64,000 bases of DNA, taken from positions 248,001 to 312,000 of the forward strand of contig JAPDIZ010000002.1 in NCBI GenBank assembly GCA_029259355.1, in the 5' to 3' direction. The stretch is from Candidatus Bathyarchaeota archaeon. Its GTDB lineage: Archaea > Thermoproteota > Bathyarchaeia > JAPDIZ01. The position numbers and the translations under genes were made by a program. This document shows positions 24,690-32,398 of this stretch, piece after piece. Below the pieces are notes generated by a model that did no database searches, was not told the origin of the DNA, and was given only the letters and a program-made list of their open reading frames with translations. Within the stretch, counting starts at the first letter, position 1; each line of letters begins with the position of its first letter.

Positions 24690-26600
24690 ATGGTTGACTA
24701 CGAAGCCATTGGGCTGAAGGTGGGCATAGAGGTTCACCAACAGCTAGCTACTTCGCGAAAGCTCTTCTGCGAATGTCCCTGCACCCTACGCTCAGACGAA
24801 CCAGACTTCACCATAATCAGGAGACTCAGGCCCACCCAAAGCGAGTTGGGAGAAGTAGACCCAGCAGCTGAGTTCGAGTTCAAGAAAGGGAGAACTATCG
24901 TCTACGAGGCTTACAAAGACACTACCTGCCTCGTTGAGCTCGACGAAGAGCCACCTCACCAGCCAGATCAAGAAGCGATAGACATAGCGCTGACGTTTGC
25001 TCAGATGATAGGCGCTACCCCTGTTGACGAGCTGTATGTGCTGAGGAAGACTGTCGTCGATGGAAGCAACCCCTCAGGCTTTCAGAGAAGCATCATCGTA
25101 GCACTCGGTGGGGAGATCAAGCTACCTAGTGGGAAGACCATTCCCATACAGACGATATGCGTAGAGGAGGATGCGGCAAGGAAGATCAAGGAGGAGGGGA
25201 TGAGGATTTGGTACCGAGTCGATAGGCTTGGAATCCCCTTGATAGAGGTAGCTACGGCGCCAGTGATCTCTTCGCCCAAGGAGGCTGAGGAGGCTGCGCT
25301 AGCTATAGGAAGGCTTCTGAGAGCAACCAAGCGGGTTAGGCGCGGCTTGGGCACCGTTCGCCAAGACGTCAACATCTCCATCAGAGACGGAGCGCTCATC
25401 GAGGTAAAGGGGGTTCAGAGGTTAGACCTAGTTTCGAAGGTAGTGGAGTACGAGGTTAGGAGGCAGCTCGAGCTCCTAAAGATTCGCGACGAGCTTAGGG
25501 GGCGCGGCGTAAAGGAGGAGGACATAGCCGAAGACTTCGTTGACGTAACCGATGTGTTTGCCAAGACTGAGAGCCGCGTCATCAAGAGCGCGCTGAAGAG
25601 AGGAGGAGTGGTACTTGCGGTAAAGCTTCCGGGGTTTGCTGGGCTGCTTGGGAGAGAGCTGATGCACGGGGTTAGGCTTGGGACGGAGATGTCGGATCGC
25701 GCACGCTTCTGGGGAAGAGTTGGAGGCATATTCCACACTGATGAGCTACCGGGATACGGGATAACGGAGGAAGAGGTTAGGAAGCTGCGAGAAGCTGTTG
25801 GAGCTAGGGAAGAGGATGCCGTGGTTTTGGTGGCTGATGCGAGGGAAAACGCTGAAGACGCTCTCAGAGCTGTGGTTGAGAGGGCTATAGAGGCTTTGAA
25901 AGGGGTTCCAGAGGAGACTAGGGCTCCCCAGCCCGATGGAACCACTCGCTACATGAGACCTAGGCCCGGGGCTTCGCGCATGTACCCCGAGACGGACATA
26001 AGGCCCATAGAGATTACCCCAGAGCACCTCGAAGAGATCAGAAAGCAGATACCGGAGTTTCCCGAAGAAACCGTCAAGCGCCTCGTATCGACCTACGGCA
26101 TCAACGAGAAGCTAGCCAACCAGCTCCTAGACTCAGACTACCTAGAGCTTTTCGAGAAAATCTGCTCAGAGACTAAAGTGCCTCCAACCTTCGTAGCTGC
26201 TGCTCTAACCGAGACTTTGAAGAGCTTGGAGCGAGATGGCGTGCCCGTGGAGAACCTGAGCGAGGAGCAGCTCTGGGAGGTGTTTAAGCGCATCGATGAG
26301 GGTATGGCAGCCAAAGAGGCGTTTCCAGACATCGCTACCTGGTTGGCGAAAAACCCTGACAAATCGGTTTCGCAAGCGCTGGAAGAGCTTGGCCTAGGCA
26401 TGCTTAGCCCCGAAGAAGTCGAGGCGTTGGTTGAGGAAGTGGTTTCTCGAAACACAGAGCTCATCAGAGAGCGAGGCGAGAGAGCGTTTGGAGCATTGAT
26501 GGGAGACCTGATGAGGGAGGTTAGGGGAAGAGCAGACGCAAAGCTCGTTGCCCAGATGCTTAGGGAGAGGATCAAGAAAGAGCTCGAGAAAAGCGGCTAG
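24690..26600 (+). CDS. gatE: Glutamyl-tRNA(Gln) amidotransferase subunit E
   Basis: Archaeal GatDE turns Glu-tRNA(Gln) into Gln-tRNA(Gln); GatE binds the misacylated tRNA and does the kinase and transamidation step. The 636 residues start with LKVGIEVHQQLAT, then KLFCECPC, and PLIEVATAP and GTVRQDVNISI typical of the GatB/E core. A GAD-type insertion follows around residues 280-400, and a YqeY-like helical tail ends the protein. ATG at 24690 is preferred over a TTG two codons earlier that lies inside the hairpin arm. The partner gatD is not in this window. Confidence 0.95.
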   Translation: MVDYEAIGLKVGIEVHQQLATSRKLFCECPCTLRSDEPDFTIIRRLRPTQSELGEVDPAAEFEFKKGRTIVYEAYKDTTCLVELDEEPPHQPDQEAIDIALTFAQMIGATPVDELYVLRKTVVDGSNPSGFQRSIIVALGGEIKLPSGKTIPIQTICVEEDAARKIKEEGMRIWYRVDRLGIPLIEVATAPVISSPKEAEEAALAIGRLLRATKRVRRGLGTVRQDVNISIRDGALIEVKGVQRLDLVSKVVEYEVRRQLELLKIRDELRGRGVKEEDIAEDFVDVTDVFAKTESRVIKSALKRGGVVLAVKLPGFAGLLGRELMHGVRLGTEMSDRARFWGRVGGIFHTDELPGYGITEEEVRKLREAVGAREEDAVVLVADARENAEDALRAVVERAIEALKGVPEETRAPQPDGTTRYMRPRPGASRMYPETDIRPIEITPEHLEEIRKQIPEFPEETVKRLVSTYGINEKLANQLLDSDYLELFEKICSETKVPPTFVAAALTETLKSLERDGVPVENLSEEQLWEVFKRIDEGMAAKEAFPDIATWLAKNPDKSVSQALEELGLGMLSPEEVEALVEEVVSRNTELIRERGERAFGALMGDLMREVRGRADAKLVAQMLRERIKKELEKSG

Positions 26601-27529
26601 CTGCGCCTAGATTCCCACAGCTCGTAGAGCTTAGCCCCAAGCTCCCTGATGTATGCGCTGTCCTCAATCTTTTCCACGATCTCTGCTGGAAAGCCTTGCT
26701 CTCCGTGTAGGGCTCCAGCAATAGCCCCGGTCATAGCGCCTATGGTGTCTGCGTCTCCCCCTAGACTGATGGCGTAGGCTATGGCATCCATAGCTGATTC
26801 GTAGTTTTTAGCGAAGCAGAATATGGCAGTGGGGGCTGAGTTGAAGGCTTCCACGCTATTCCCTAGTCTTCTGACGACCTCCGCTCTCTCGGCGCGTTGC
26901 TCAAGAAGCTTTTGAGCTGTGGAGAGCTTCTCCGCGTAGACGGCTTCTCGAGTAGCTTGCGCAACAGCTTCTAAGAAGTCAAGGGGATCGAAGGAGGAGG
27001 GGGTTGCCTTGAGGGAGAGGGCAATGGCGTATGCCTGAAGCACAGCCCCCTCCACCCCCAGCGGGTGAGTGTGCGTGATCTGACTTGCTTGGCTAACGAC
27101 TTCTCTTAGCTCTTCGAGGCTTTGGTGGAAGAGGAGGGCTAGGGGAGCCACCCTCATAGCTGCTCCGTTTCCAAAAGACCCTCTTCCGCCGAAGAGCCTT
27201 CTCGGAGCTTCTTCCCAAGAAACTCCAGACCTCACCATTCTGAAGACGGTGGGTGGTCCGGGGCCATATCCCCTAAAGGGCTGTTGCTCGTAATTCTCCA
27301 TCAGCTTGTTAGCCATGTGGAGCTTGTCGAATCCTCTACGCTCTATTAGAGACTCGGCTACTCCGATGGTCATGTGTGTGTCGTCGGTGTATCGAAGCTG
27401 GCCGCGGTACTGTCTAGCAAACTCTAGCACGTAGCTGGGGCTGGGCAGCGGGCCAAAACCCTCAAAACCCGCGCCCAGAGAATCCCCAATCGCTGTTCCC
27501 AAGAGAGAGCCTGCGAACTTGGTGAGCAT
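26597..27529 (-). CDS. ADP-ribosylglycohydrolase family protein
   Basis: A 310-residue member of the DraG family. Metal-binding motifs are in YTDDTHMT (near residue 50) and GGDADTIGAM (near residue 265), which hold two magnesium ions in known enzymes. These enzymes remove ADP-ribose from proteins, RNA or DNA; DraG relatives reverse nitrogenase reductase modification, but no nif gene is seen. ATG at 27529 gives the usual MLTKFAGSLLGTAIGDSLG start; a GTG three codons earlier is possible. It follows an HTH gene by about 15 bases, so the pair is likely one operon. Confidence 0.88.
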   Translation of the reverse strand: MLTKFAGSLLGTAIGDSLGAGFEGFGPLPSPSYVLEFARQYRGQLRYTDDTHMTIGVAESLIERRGFDKLHMANKLMENYEQQPFRGYGPGPPTVFRMVRSGVSWEEAPRRLFGGRGSFGNGAAMRVAPLALLFHQSLEELREVVSQASQITHTHPLGVEGAVLQAYAIALSLKATPSSFDPLDFLEAVAQATREAVYAEKLSTAQKLLEQRAERAEVVRRLGNSVEAFNSAPTAIFCFAKNYESAMDAIAYAISLGGDADTIGAMTGAIAGALHGEQGFPAEIVEKIEDSAYIRELGAKLYELWESRRS

Positions 27530-27544
27530 GGCGAACACACCACG

Positions 27545-28489
27545 CTACTCAACAAGCTCTACGTCGTCTATTCTTCCATCGCTGTCCATGTCTACTCCAA
27601 GCACGACGCGAGCTTGCACCGATGGGTTATAGAGGTTTCCCCTAGCTACTTCGTCGAGTCTGCGAACAAATGCGACGACAGCTGCTCGCGTCCCAGGGTA
27701 GCTGTTTCCAGCCAACACGAGCACGTAGGTTCCCTCGCCGAAGGGGTTTGGGGCTTTCACGATCAAGCCGTGCTCGTCTTCAAAGTAGCTTGTGTCGGAT
27801 ATGGTGGAGTATATGGCGCTGTGGCGCTTTAGAGAAAAACGAATTGGGAGATAGTCGTTGAGCTTAGCTGCTACTGAGTTAACTCTTGGCCCACCAACCA
27901 CTATGAGGTTTTGCCCGAGCTCAGCCTCGGAAAGCTCTGTGTCGAGCTTTGTGACTATCTCCCTAGTAACCGATAGCGTCGAGCCGAGGAATAGAGCTAG
28001 GTCGGCTGCGAAGTGTCCGTCTCTCGCTCTCGCCCTAAACTCTCCGTGTGCGTCAGGGCTTCCCACAACTATGCTACACTTGATTCCCTCGGGGGATACG
28101 AAAGGCTCCAAAAACTTGGCTTCCCTCTCGCTCAAAACCTTGACCGCTGGGCTCGGCTTGGCTTCAAAAGCTTCTTCATCGATTATAGCGGCAACCGCTG
28201 GGGTATTTACCCTGTAGACTTTAGCCAGAGTCCCTCGCTTTTCCTCAGTTCTCTCGACTTCGAGAACCCCCAATCTCTCGAGGATGCGAATGTGGTAGTA
28301 AACAACCTGCTCGTCTATCTTGAGCTTTTTAGCGAGTGCTAGAGGGTAGGATGGGTTCTTCGACAGCTCCTTCAGTATCCTCCAGCGGATTGGGTGGAAG
28401 AGCTTCTTAGCGACTTCGGGGTCTTTCACCACGGCGACGAAAGTGCTTTCCCATCCGCTTTCGCCTGTTCTTACGAGAAAGTACCCCAT
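27545..28489 (-). CDS. ArsR-type HTH regulator with S-layer-like C-terminal domain
   Basis: A 314-residue protein in two parts. Residues 25-95 form a winged helix (KKLFHPIRWRILKELSKNPSYPLALAKKLKIDEQVVYYHIRILERLGVLEV). The rest contains NLIVVGGPRVN, LVLAGNSYPGTRAAVVAFV and a final DMDSDGRIDDVEL, whose spacing fits an EF-hand or dockerin-type calcium loop. GGPxxN followed by GxxxxGTRAAV resembles segments of archaeal S-layer proteins, yet there is no signal peptide, so it should act in the cytosol as a sensor. A palindrome lies over its own promoter. The HTH call is firm; the likeness to S-layer domains is from memory and uncertain. Confidence 0.75.
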   Translation of the reverse strand: MGYFLVRTGESGWESTFVAVVKDPEVAKKLFHPIRWRILKELSKNPSYPLALAKKLKIDEQVVYYHIRILERLGVLEVERTEEKRGTLAKVYRVNTPAVAAIIDEEAFEAKPSPAVKVLSEREAKFLEPFVSPEGIKCSIVVGSPDAHGEFRARARDGHFAADLALFLGSTLSVTREIVTKLDTELSEAELGQNLIVVGGPRVNSVAAKLNDYLPIRFSLKRHSAIYSTISDTSYFEDEHGLIVKAPNPFGEGTYVLVLAGNSYPGTRAAVVAFVRRLDEVARGNLYNPSVQARVVLGVDMDSDGRIDDVELVE

Positions 28490-28511
28490 CTCCCCTCTCC
28501 TAATAAAAGCC

Positions 28512-28539
28512 TATAAACAATTTTATAAAACTGTTTATA
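28512..28539. promoter_or_regulatory. Palindromic operator candidate over the HTH gene promoter
   Basis: TATAAACA (28512-28519) and TGTTTATA (28532-28539) are perfect inverted copies separated by 12 AT-rich bases. Their position fits the minus-strand TATA box: transcription would begin at about the HTH gene start at 28489. A dimeric winged-helix regulator bound here would block its own promoter. The glmS gene on the other side probably uses CTTTTATTG near 28655 instead. Confidence 0.5.
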
Positions 28540-28702
28540 ACAAAGGTTTGCGTAAAGGCTCGATTAAGAAGCACATTTCTGTAAAAACGGAGATGTAAGT
28601 GAGCAGAGCAAGCAGCTCCTTTTCCAATTTTTACTAAACGGTTTTTAGCATCGCTTTTATTGCAGAAGCAAATTCCTTCAGCACCTCGTTGCGGTGTTTC
28701 AG

Positions 28703-30526
28703 ATGTGCGGGATATTTGGCTGCGTCCTCAACGAAGGCGATGCTGCTCCACTAGTAAGGGAGGGTCTCAAGCGCCTCGAGTATAGGGGATATGACTCGGT
28801 TGGTGTAGCAACTGTCTGGGATGGAAAGGTCTTCGTTAAGAAGGATGTCGGAAAGCTTGACGAAGTTCACGCGAAGTTAAACCTAGACGATTTACCCGGC
28901 TGCGTCGGGATAGGCCACACTCGCTGGGCTACACACGGCGCACCTGAGCAGGTCAACGCCCACCCACACACCGACTGCACCGGCGAGGTTGCTGTTGTCC
29001 ACAACGGCATCGTCGAGAACTTCGTCGAGCTCAAGCGAATGCTTGAGCAAAAGAGGCATGTGTTCAGGTCCAGGTGTGATACCGAGGTGATCGCTCACCT
29101 CATAGAGGATGAGCTGAAGAAAGCGGGAAGCCTAATCGAGGCTGTTAGAAGAGCTCTCAGAGAGGTAAAGGGTTCCTACGCCATCGCCGTAGTCCACGCA
29201 AAGCACCCGGATCGAATAGTCTGCGCGAGACTGGAGAGCCCATTGGTCATAGGCCTATCCAGCCGAGGGATGTACTGCTCCTCAGACATCCCCTCGTTCC
29301 TACACCTAACTAGGAGGGCTGTCTTCCTACAGGACTACCAAGTTGCTGAGATATCCCTCAACGGCGTAAGAGTGTACGACTTGATCACAGGCAAGGAAAT
29401 ACCGTACGAGGTTCAGCAGCTCGACTTGTCTGAAGAAGCTGCTGAAAAGAGCGGCTACCCCCACTTTATGCTTAAGGAGATATTTGAGCAGCCACAGGCT
29501 ATGAAAAACGCGCTTAGGACGCATGAGCTCTACTACGACCTGATGGCCCCCGCCCTAGCAAATGCAAAAAGGGTTTTTCTCACAGCCTGTGGAACGTCCT
29601 ACCACGCGTGCGTAGCAGCGTCGTATGCTCTGTCAGAGCTTGGGGGAATAACCGCGCAGCCCGTAATCGCTTCAGAGTTCATAAACTACGTAGGCCCAGC
29701 TGTGGACGAGGAAACCGTCGTCTTAGCAGTCAGCCAATCTGGGGAGACGGCCGACACGCTAAGCGCGGTGAGGTTTGCTCGATCCAAGGGAGCTACCGTC
29801 TTGGGCGTCACCAACGTCATGGGATCTTCGCTGACTAGGCTCTCAACCGTTTACATAGGCCAAAACTCCGGTCCGGAGATAGGCGTAGCCGCGACAAAGA
29901 CCTTCACCGCGCAGCTGACCGTTCTACTCAGGCTCGCTATGAAGGTCGGCTTGCGAACTGGAACGCTTAGCCAAGAGAGTTATGAGGGGCTGAGCGAGCG
30001 GCTGCTTGCGATGCCCGACTACGCAGCAAAGGTGCTGGAGACGGTTGACGAGAGGGTCAAGCTTCTGGCTTCGAAGTACGCCGATAGGCAGAGCTTCTGC
30101 TTCTTGGGCAGAGGCATAAGCTCAGCCACAGCTATGGAGGGTAGGCTAAAGCTGCTGGAGATAGCCTACATCCCCTGCTTGGCCTACCCAGCGGGGGAGA
30201 GCAAGCATGGATTTATCGCGGTTGTGGAAAAGGGATATCCAACAGTTTTCGTCGCGCCGAATGACTCAACAAGGACGAAGATCATTGGAAACATCATGGA
30301 GATGAAGGCTCGCGAAGCTTCTGTAATAAGCTTGATCGAGGAGGGGGATAGGGAAATCGCAGAGTTTTCGGACGACTACTTGGAGATGCCCAAGGGCATT
30401 CCGGAGATGTTTACCCCACTGATCTACGTAATACCTCTTCAGCTACTCGCGTACTACATATCGGTTTACAGGGGGTACGATCCGGATAAGCCCAGGAACT
30501 TGGCTAAGTCTGTGACAGTTCAGTAA
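28703..30526 (+). CDS. glmS: Glucosamine-fructose-6-phosphate aminotransferase
   Basis: Makes glucosamine 6-phosphate from fructose 6-phosphate and glutamine, the entry to amino sugars. The 607 residues have an N-terminal glutaminase domain that must start MCGIFG, since Cys2 becomes the nucleophile after Met removal; this fixes the ATG at 28703 and rules out the GTG three codons upstream. YRGYDSVG, THGAPEQVNAHPH and two SIS sugar-isomerase domains (LTACGTSYHA, SQSGETADT) follow, and the C-terminus ends DKPRNLAKSVTVQ as usual. The minus-strand Nudix gene overlaps its end by 7 bases. Confidence 0.96.
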   Translation: MCGIFGCVLNEGDAAPLVREGLKRLEYRGYDSVGVATVWDGKVFVKKDVGKLDEVHAKLNLDDLPGCVGIGHTRWATHGAPEQVNAHPHTDCTGEVAVVHNGIVENFVELKRMLEQKRHVFRSRCDTEVIAHLIEDELKKAGSLIEAVRRALREVKGSYAIAVVHAKHPDRIVCARLESPLVIGLSSRGMYCSSDIPSFLHLTRRAVFLQDYQVAEISLNGVRVYDLITGKEIPYEVQQLDLSEEAAEKSGYPHFMLKEIFEQPQAMKNALRTHELYYDLMAPALANAKRVFLTACGTSYHACVAASYALSELGGITAQPVIASEFINYVGPAVDEETVVLAVSQSGETADTLSAVRFARSKGATVLGVTNVMGSSLTRLSTVYIGQNSGPEIGVAATKTFTAQLTVLLRLAMKVGLRTGTLSQESYEGLSERLLAMPDYAAKVLETVDERVKLLASKYADRQSFCFLGRGISSATAMEGRLKLLEIAYIPCLAYPAGESKHGFIAVVEKGYPTVFVAPNDSTRTKIIGNIMEMKAREASVISLIEEGDREIAEFSDDYLEMPKGIPEMFTPLIYVIPLQLLAYYISVYRGYDPDKPRNLAKSVTVQ

Positions 30527-30954
30527 ACGCCTATGCCCCTGAGCAGCTCCACCAAGTTTTTAGACATCTGGAGAGACCTGAGGTCGCGGAGGGGAACCCA
30601 CCTAGCTTCTAGCGCATCCGACCCAGCCCTAAGCTCTCCAGACACGTAGTCTGCGAAGAAGTCTAGGATGACGTAGTGGAACCTGATCCTACCCACCTCA
30701 TCTCTCTCAACGATCTCCGAAACCCAGCAGAGACCCCCCACCTCTACCTCGACGCCGCATTCCTCACGCACTTCTCTTCTCACAGCATTCCTCAAGCTTT
30801 CACCAAGCTCAACCACTCCACCAGGTACGCTCCAAACACCCCTCCCCGGATCCGAGCCCCTCCTGACGAGCAGTATCCTCCCCTCTCTTATGATCACAGC
30901 GCCAACGCCCAAAACAGGCTTGTCGGGGTACTCCCTATGCAACGCAGCCACCAA
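30520..30954 (-). CDS. Nudix hydrolase
   Basis: A 144-residue Nudix protein. The Nudix box is complete: GGVVELGESLRNAVRREVREECGVEV fits G-x5-E-x7-R-E-x2-E-E-x-G. It should cleave a nucleoside diphosphate linked to another group; VPGGVVELGE and the size resemble ADP-ribose or dNTP-pool enzymes, but substrate cannot be fixed. An ADP-ribosylglycohydrolase 3 kb away makes ADP-ribose a thinkable substrate. The start could be the TTG at 30954, GTG at 30951 or TTG at 30942 (best ribosome site, GGTGG). Confidence 0.88.
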   Translation of the reverse strand: MVAALHREYPDKPVLGVGAVIIREGRILLVRRGSDPGRGVWSVPGGVVELGESLRNAVRREVREECGVEVEVGGLCWVSEIVERDEVGRIRFHYVILDFFADYVSGELRAGSDALEARWVPLRDLRSLQMSKNLVELLRGIGVY

Positions 30955-31040
30955 CCTTATCGGTTGGGTAGAATAGTACTTTAGCGGTTTGGTGGAGGTG
31001 TGAAGCCACGCCCATTAGAGCTGTTGAGGACTACGTCGCT

Positions 31041-31976
31041 TTGATCGAAGCAACTCCTCCAATACCCGGTTTTGAGGAGTACATCGGCGTCTACGTCTTG
31101 CTGGGCAAGCCCTGTGCTATACTCGATATAGGGCCGTACTCTTCTATGAAGCACGTGCTAGACGCACTAGAGGAGCTTAGGATAAAGCCCGATCAAGTCG
31201 GATACTTGCTGCTTACGCACATACATATAGACCACGCTGGAGCTGTGGGCCAAGCCGCCAAAATCTTTCCCAAAGCCAAGGTGGTGGTGAGCGTGTATGG
31301 CGCTAAGCACCTCGTAAACCCTGAAAAGCTCTGGAGCTCTACTCTCCAAGTGCTCAAGCACGTAGCTGAAGGATATGGGCCATACGAACCCGTTCCCGAG
31401 GAGAGAGTGGTCTTAGCAAACGAGGGGTTGGAGATAGACCTAGGCGTAGCTAGGTTGAGGGTTTTGGAAACACCTGGCCACGCTCGCCACCATGTAAGCT
31501 ACTTCGATGCCGAGAGGAGATGGGTTTTTGCCGGCGACTCTCTAGGCGTGTACATACCGTCGGTGGACATGCTACGGCCTGACACTCCTCCGAGGCTAGA
31601 CTTTGAAGCCCTACTCAATAGCTTGGAGAAGATCCGGAGGCTTCAGCCTCGCAAGATCTTCTACGCTCACTTCGGCTGGGTCGAGGAAGCGGAAGCGTGG
31701 TTTGGCAGGTGCTTAAACCAGTTGCTTCTCTGGGCAGAAACGCTTTGCTCCCTAGATGATAGCTCTCTTCTAAATGCGAAGAGAGCTATGCAGGTTCTGC
31801 ATGAGAGAGACTCAGAGATGAAGAAGCTTGGTAAGCTAAAGCCTGAGCGTAGGTCGAAGGAGGAGTTTTTTCTGGGAAATAGCCTAACGGGTTTCCTTGA
31901 CTACATACAGAGGGTTGGCAGAGAAAGGGTATCGGGGATTGTCGAAAGGTTTTTGAGAGGAAAAGCTGGTAGGTAG
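31041..31976 (+). CDS. Metallo-beta-lactamase fold hydrolase
   Basis: A 311-residue protein with the metal-binding motif THIHIDHAG (H-x-H-x-D-H) near residue 60, a third histidine in TPGHARHHVSYF and the bridging Asp in FAGDSLG, and a late YAHFGWV histidine. This is a standard zinc or iron hydrolase core of the glyoxalase II-like group; the last 90 residues are charged and helical. The TTG at 31041 is the first usable start, though the frame stays open about 14 codons upstream without ATG, GTG or TTG, so the N-terminus may be slightly longer. Substrate unknown. Confidence 0.82.
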   Translation: MIEATPPIPGFEEYIGVYVLLGKPCAILDIGPYSSMKHVLDALEELRIKPDQVGYLLLTHIHIDHAGAVGQAAKIFPKAKVVVSVYGAKHLVNPEKLWSSTLQVLKHVAEGYGPYEPVPEERVVLANEGLEIDLGVARLRVLETPGHARHHVSYFDAERRWVFAGDSLGVYIPSVDMLRPDTPPRLDFEALLNSLEKIRRLQPRKIFYAHFGWVEEAEAWFGRCLNQLLLWAETLCSLDDSSLLNAKRAMQVLHERDSEMKKLGKLKPERRSKEEFFLGNSLTGFLDYIQRVGRERVSGIVERFLRGKAGR

Positions 31977-31980
31977 GGCC

Positions 31981-32235
31981 CTACGACTTCTCCTCCTTCT
32001 TCTCTTCCTCCGTCGAGATTATCTCCTCGATGGGCGGAGGCGGGGGAGTGGTTAGCATAGTCCACCCAATCCACGCTACGATGAACATGAACGCAAGCAC
32101 ACCCGCTGCTAGGGTTAGCCGAATAGCCCACATCTGCCATTCAAAAGGTGTGAAAAACATCCAGTACACGTATCCAGCCATAACCGCTAAGCTGACTATG
32201 AGAATTAAACCGCCAACGACTCTATCGCTCACCAT
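31981..32235 (-). CDS. Small two-span membrane protein of unknown function
   Basis: An 84-residue protein with two clear hydrophobic spans (about residues 8-28, VGGLILIVSLAVMAGYVYWMF, and 36-60, AIRLTLAAGVLAFMFIVAWIGW), a proline run TTPPPPPIEE and a Lys/Glu tail. Both ends are expected in the cytosol. It starts with ATG at 32235. An AT-rich CTTTTAAATCC (minus strand, about 32285-32295) may be its promoter. I do not recognise the family. Confidence 0.7.
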   Translation of the reverse strand: MVSDRVVGGLILIVSLAVMAGYVYWMFFTPFEWQMWAIRLTLAAGVLAFMFIVAWIGWTMLTTPPPPPIEEIISTEEEKKEEKS

Positions 32236-32337
32236 CTACAATCCACCTCTCGACAACCGACAGACAACATAAAGCCGTGTAGAGGATTTAAAAGCGTTTC
32301 CCAGAAGCTCAGCCGCGGGCGTGGTTATATGGTAAGG

Positions 32338-32347
32338 CATATAAAAT
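32338..32347 (+). promoter_or_regulatory. TATA box of ABC transporter operon
   Basis: CATATAAAAT fits an archaeal TATA box and would start transcription near 32369, before the TTG at 32399 and after the TTG at 32360. It is one reason for the start chosen for the permease gene. Confidence 0.45.
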
Positions 32348-32398
32348 CCGTGCCTTTGGTTGGGGTTTCGAAGCTCTTTAAGCGAGGAGCGACGCTCT

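Noticed and set aside
25415-25945. Minus-strand frame of 176 codons opposite gatE
   Set aside because: Low-complexity Ser-rich translation, antisense to a conserved enzyme, no ribosome site.
28694-28702. GTG three codons before glmS as start
   Set aside because: GlmS needs Cys as first residue after Met removal, so MCGIFG must be the N-terminus.
32030-32272. Plus-strand frame of 80 codons over the small membrane protein
   Set aside because: Antisense to a better-supported two-span membrane protein and without promoter or ribosome site.
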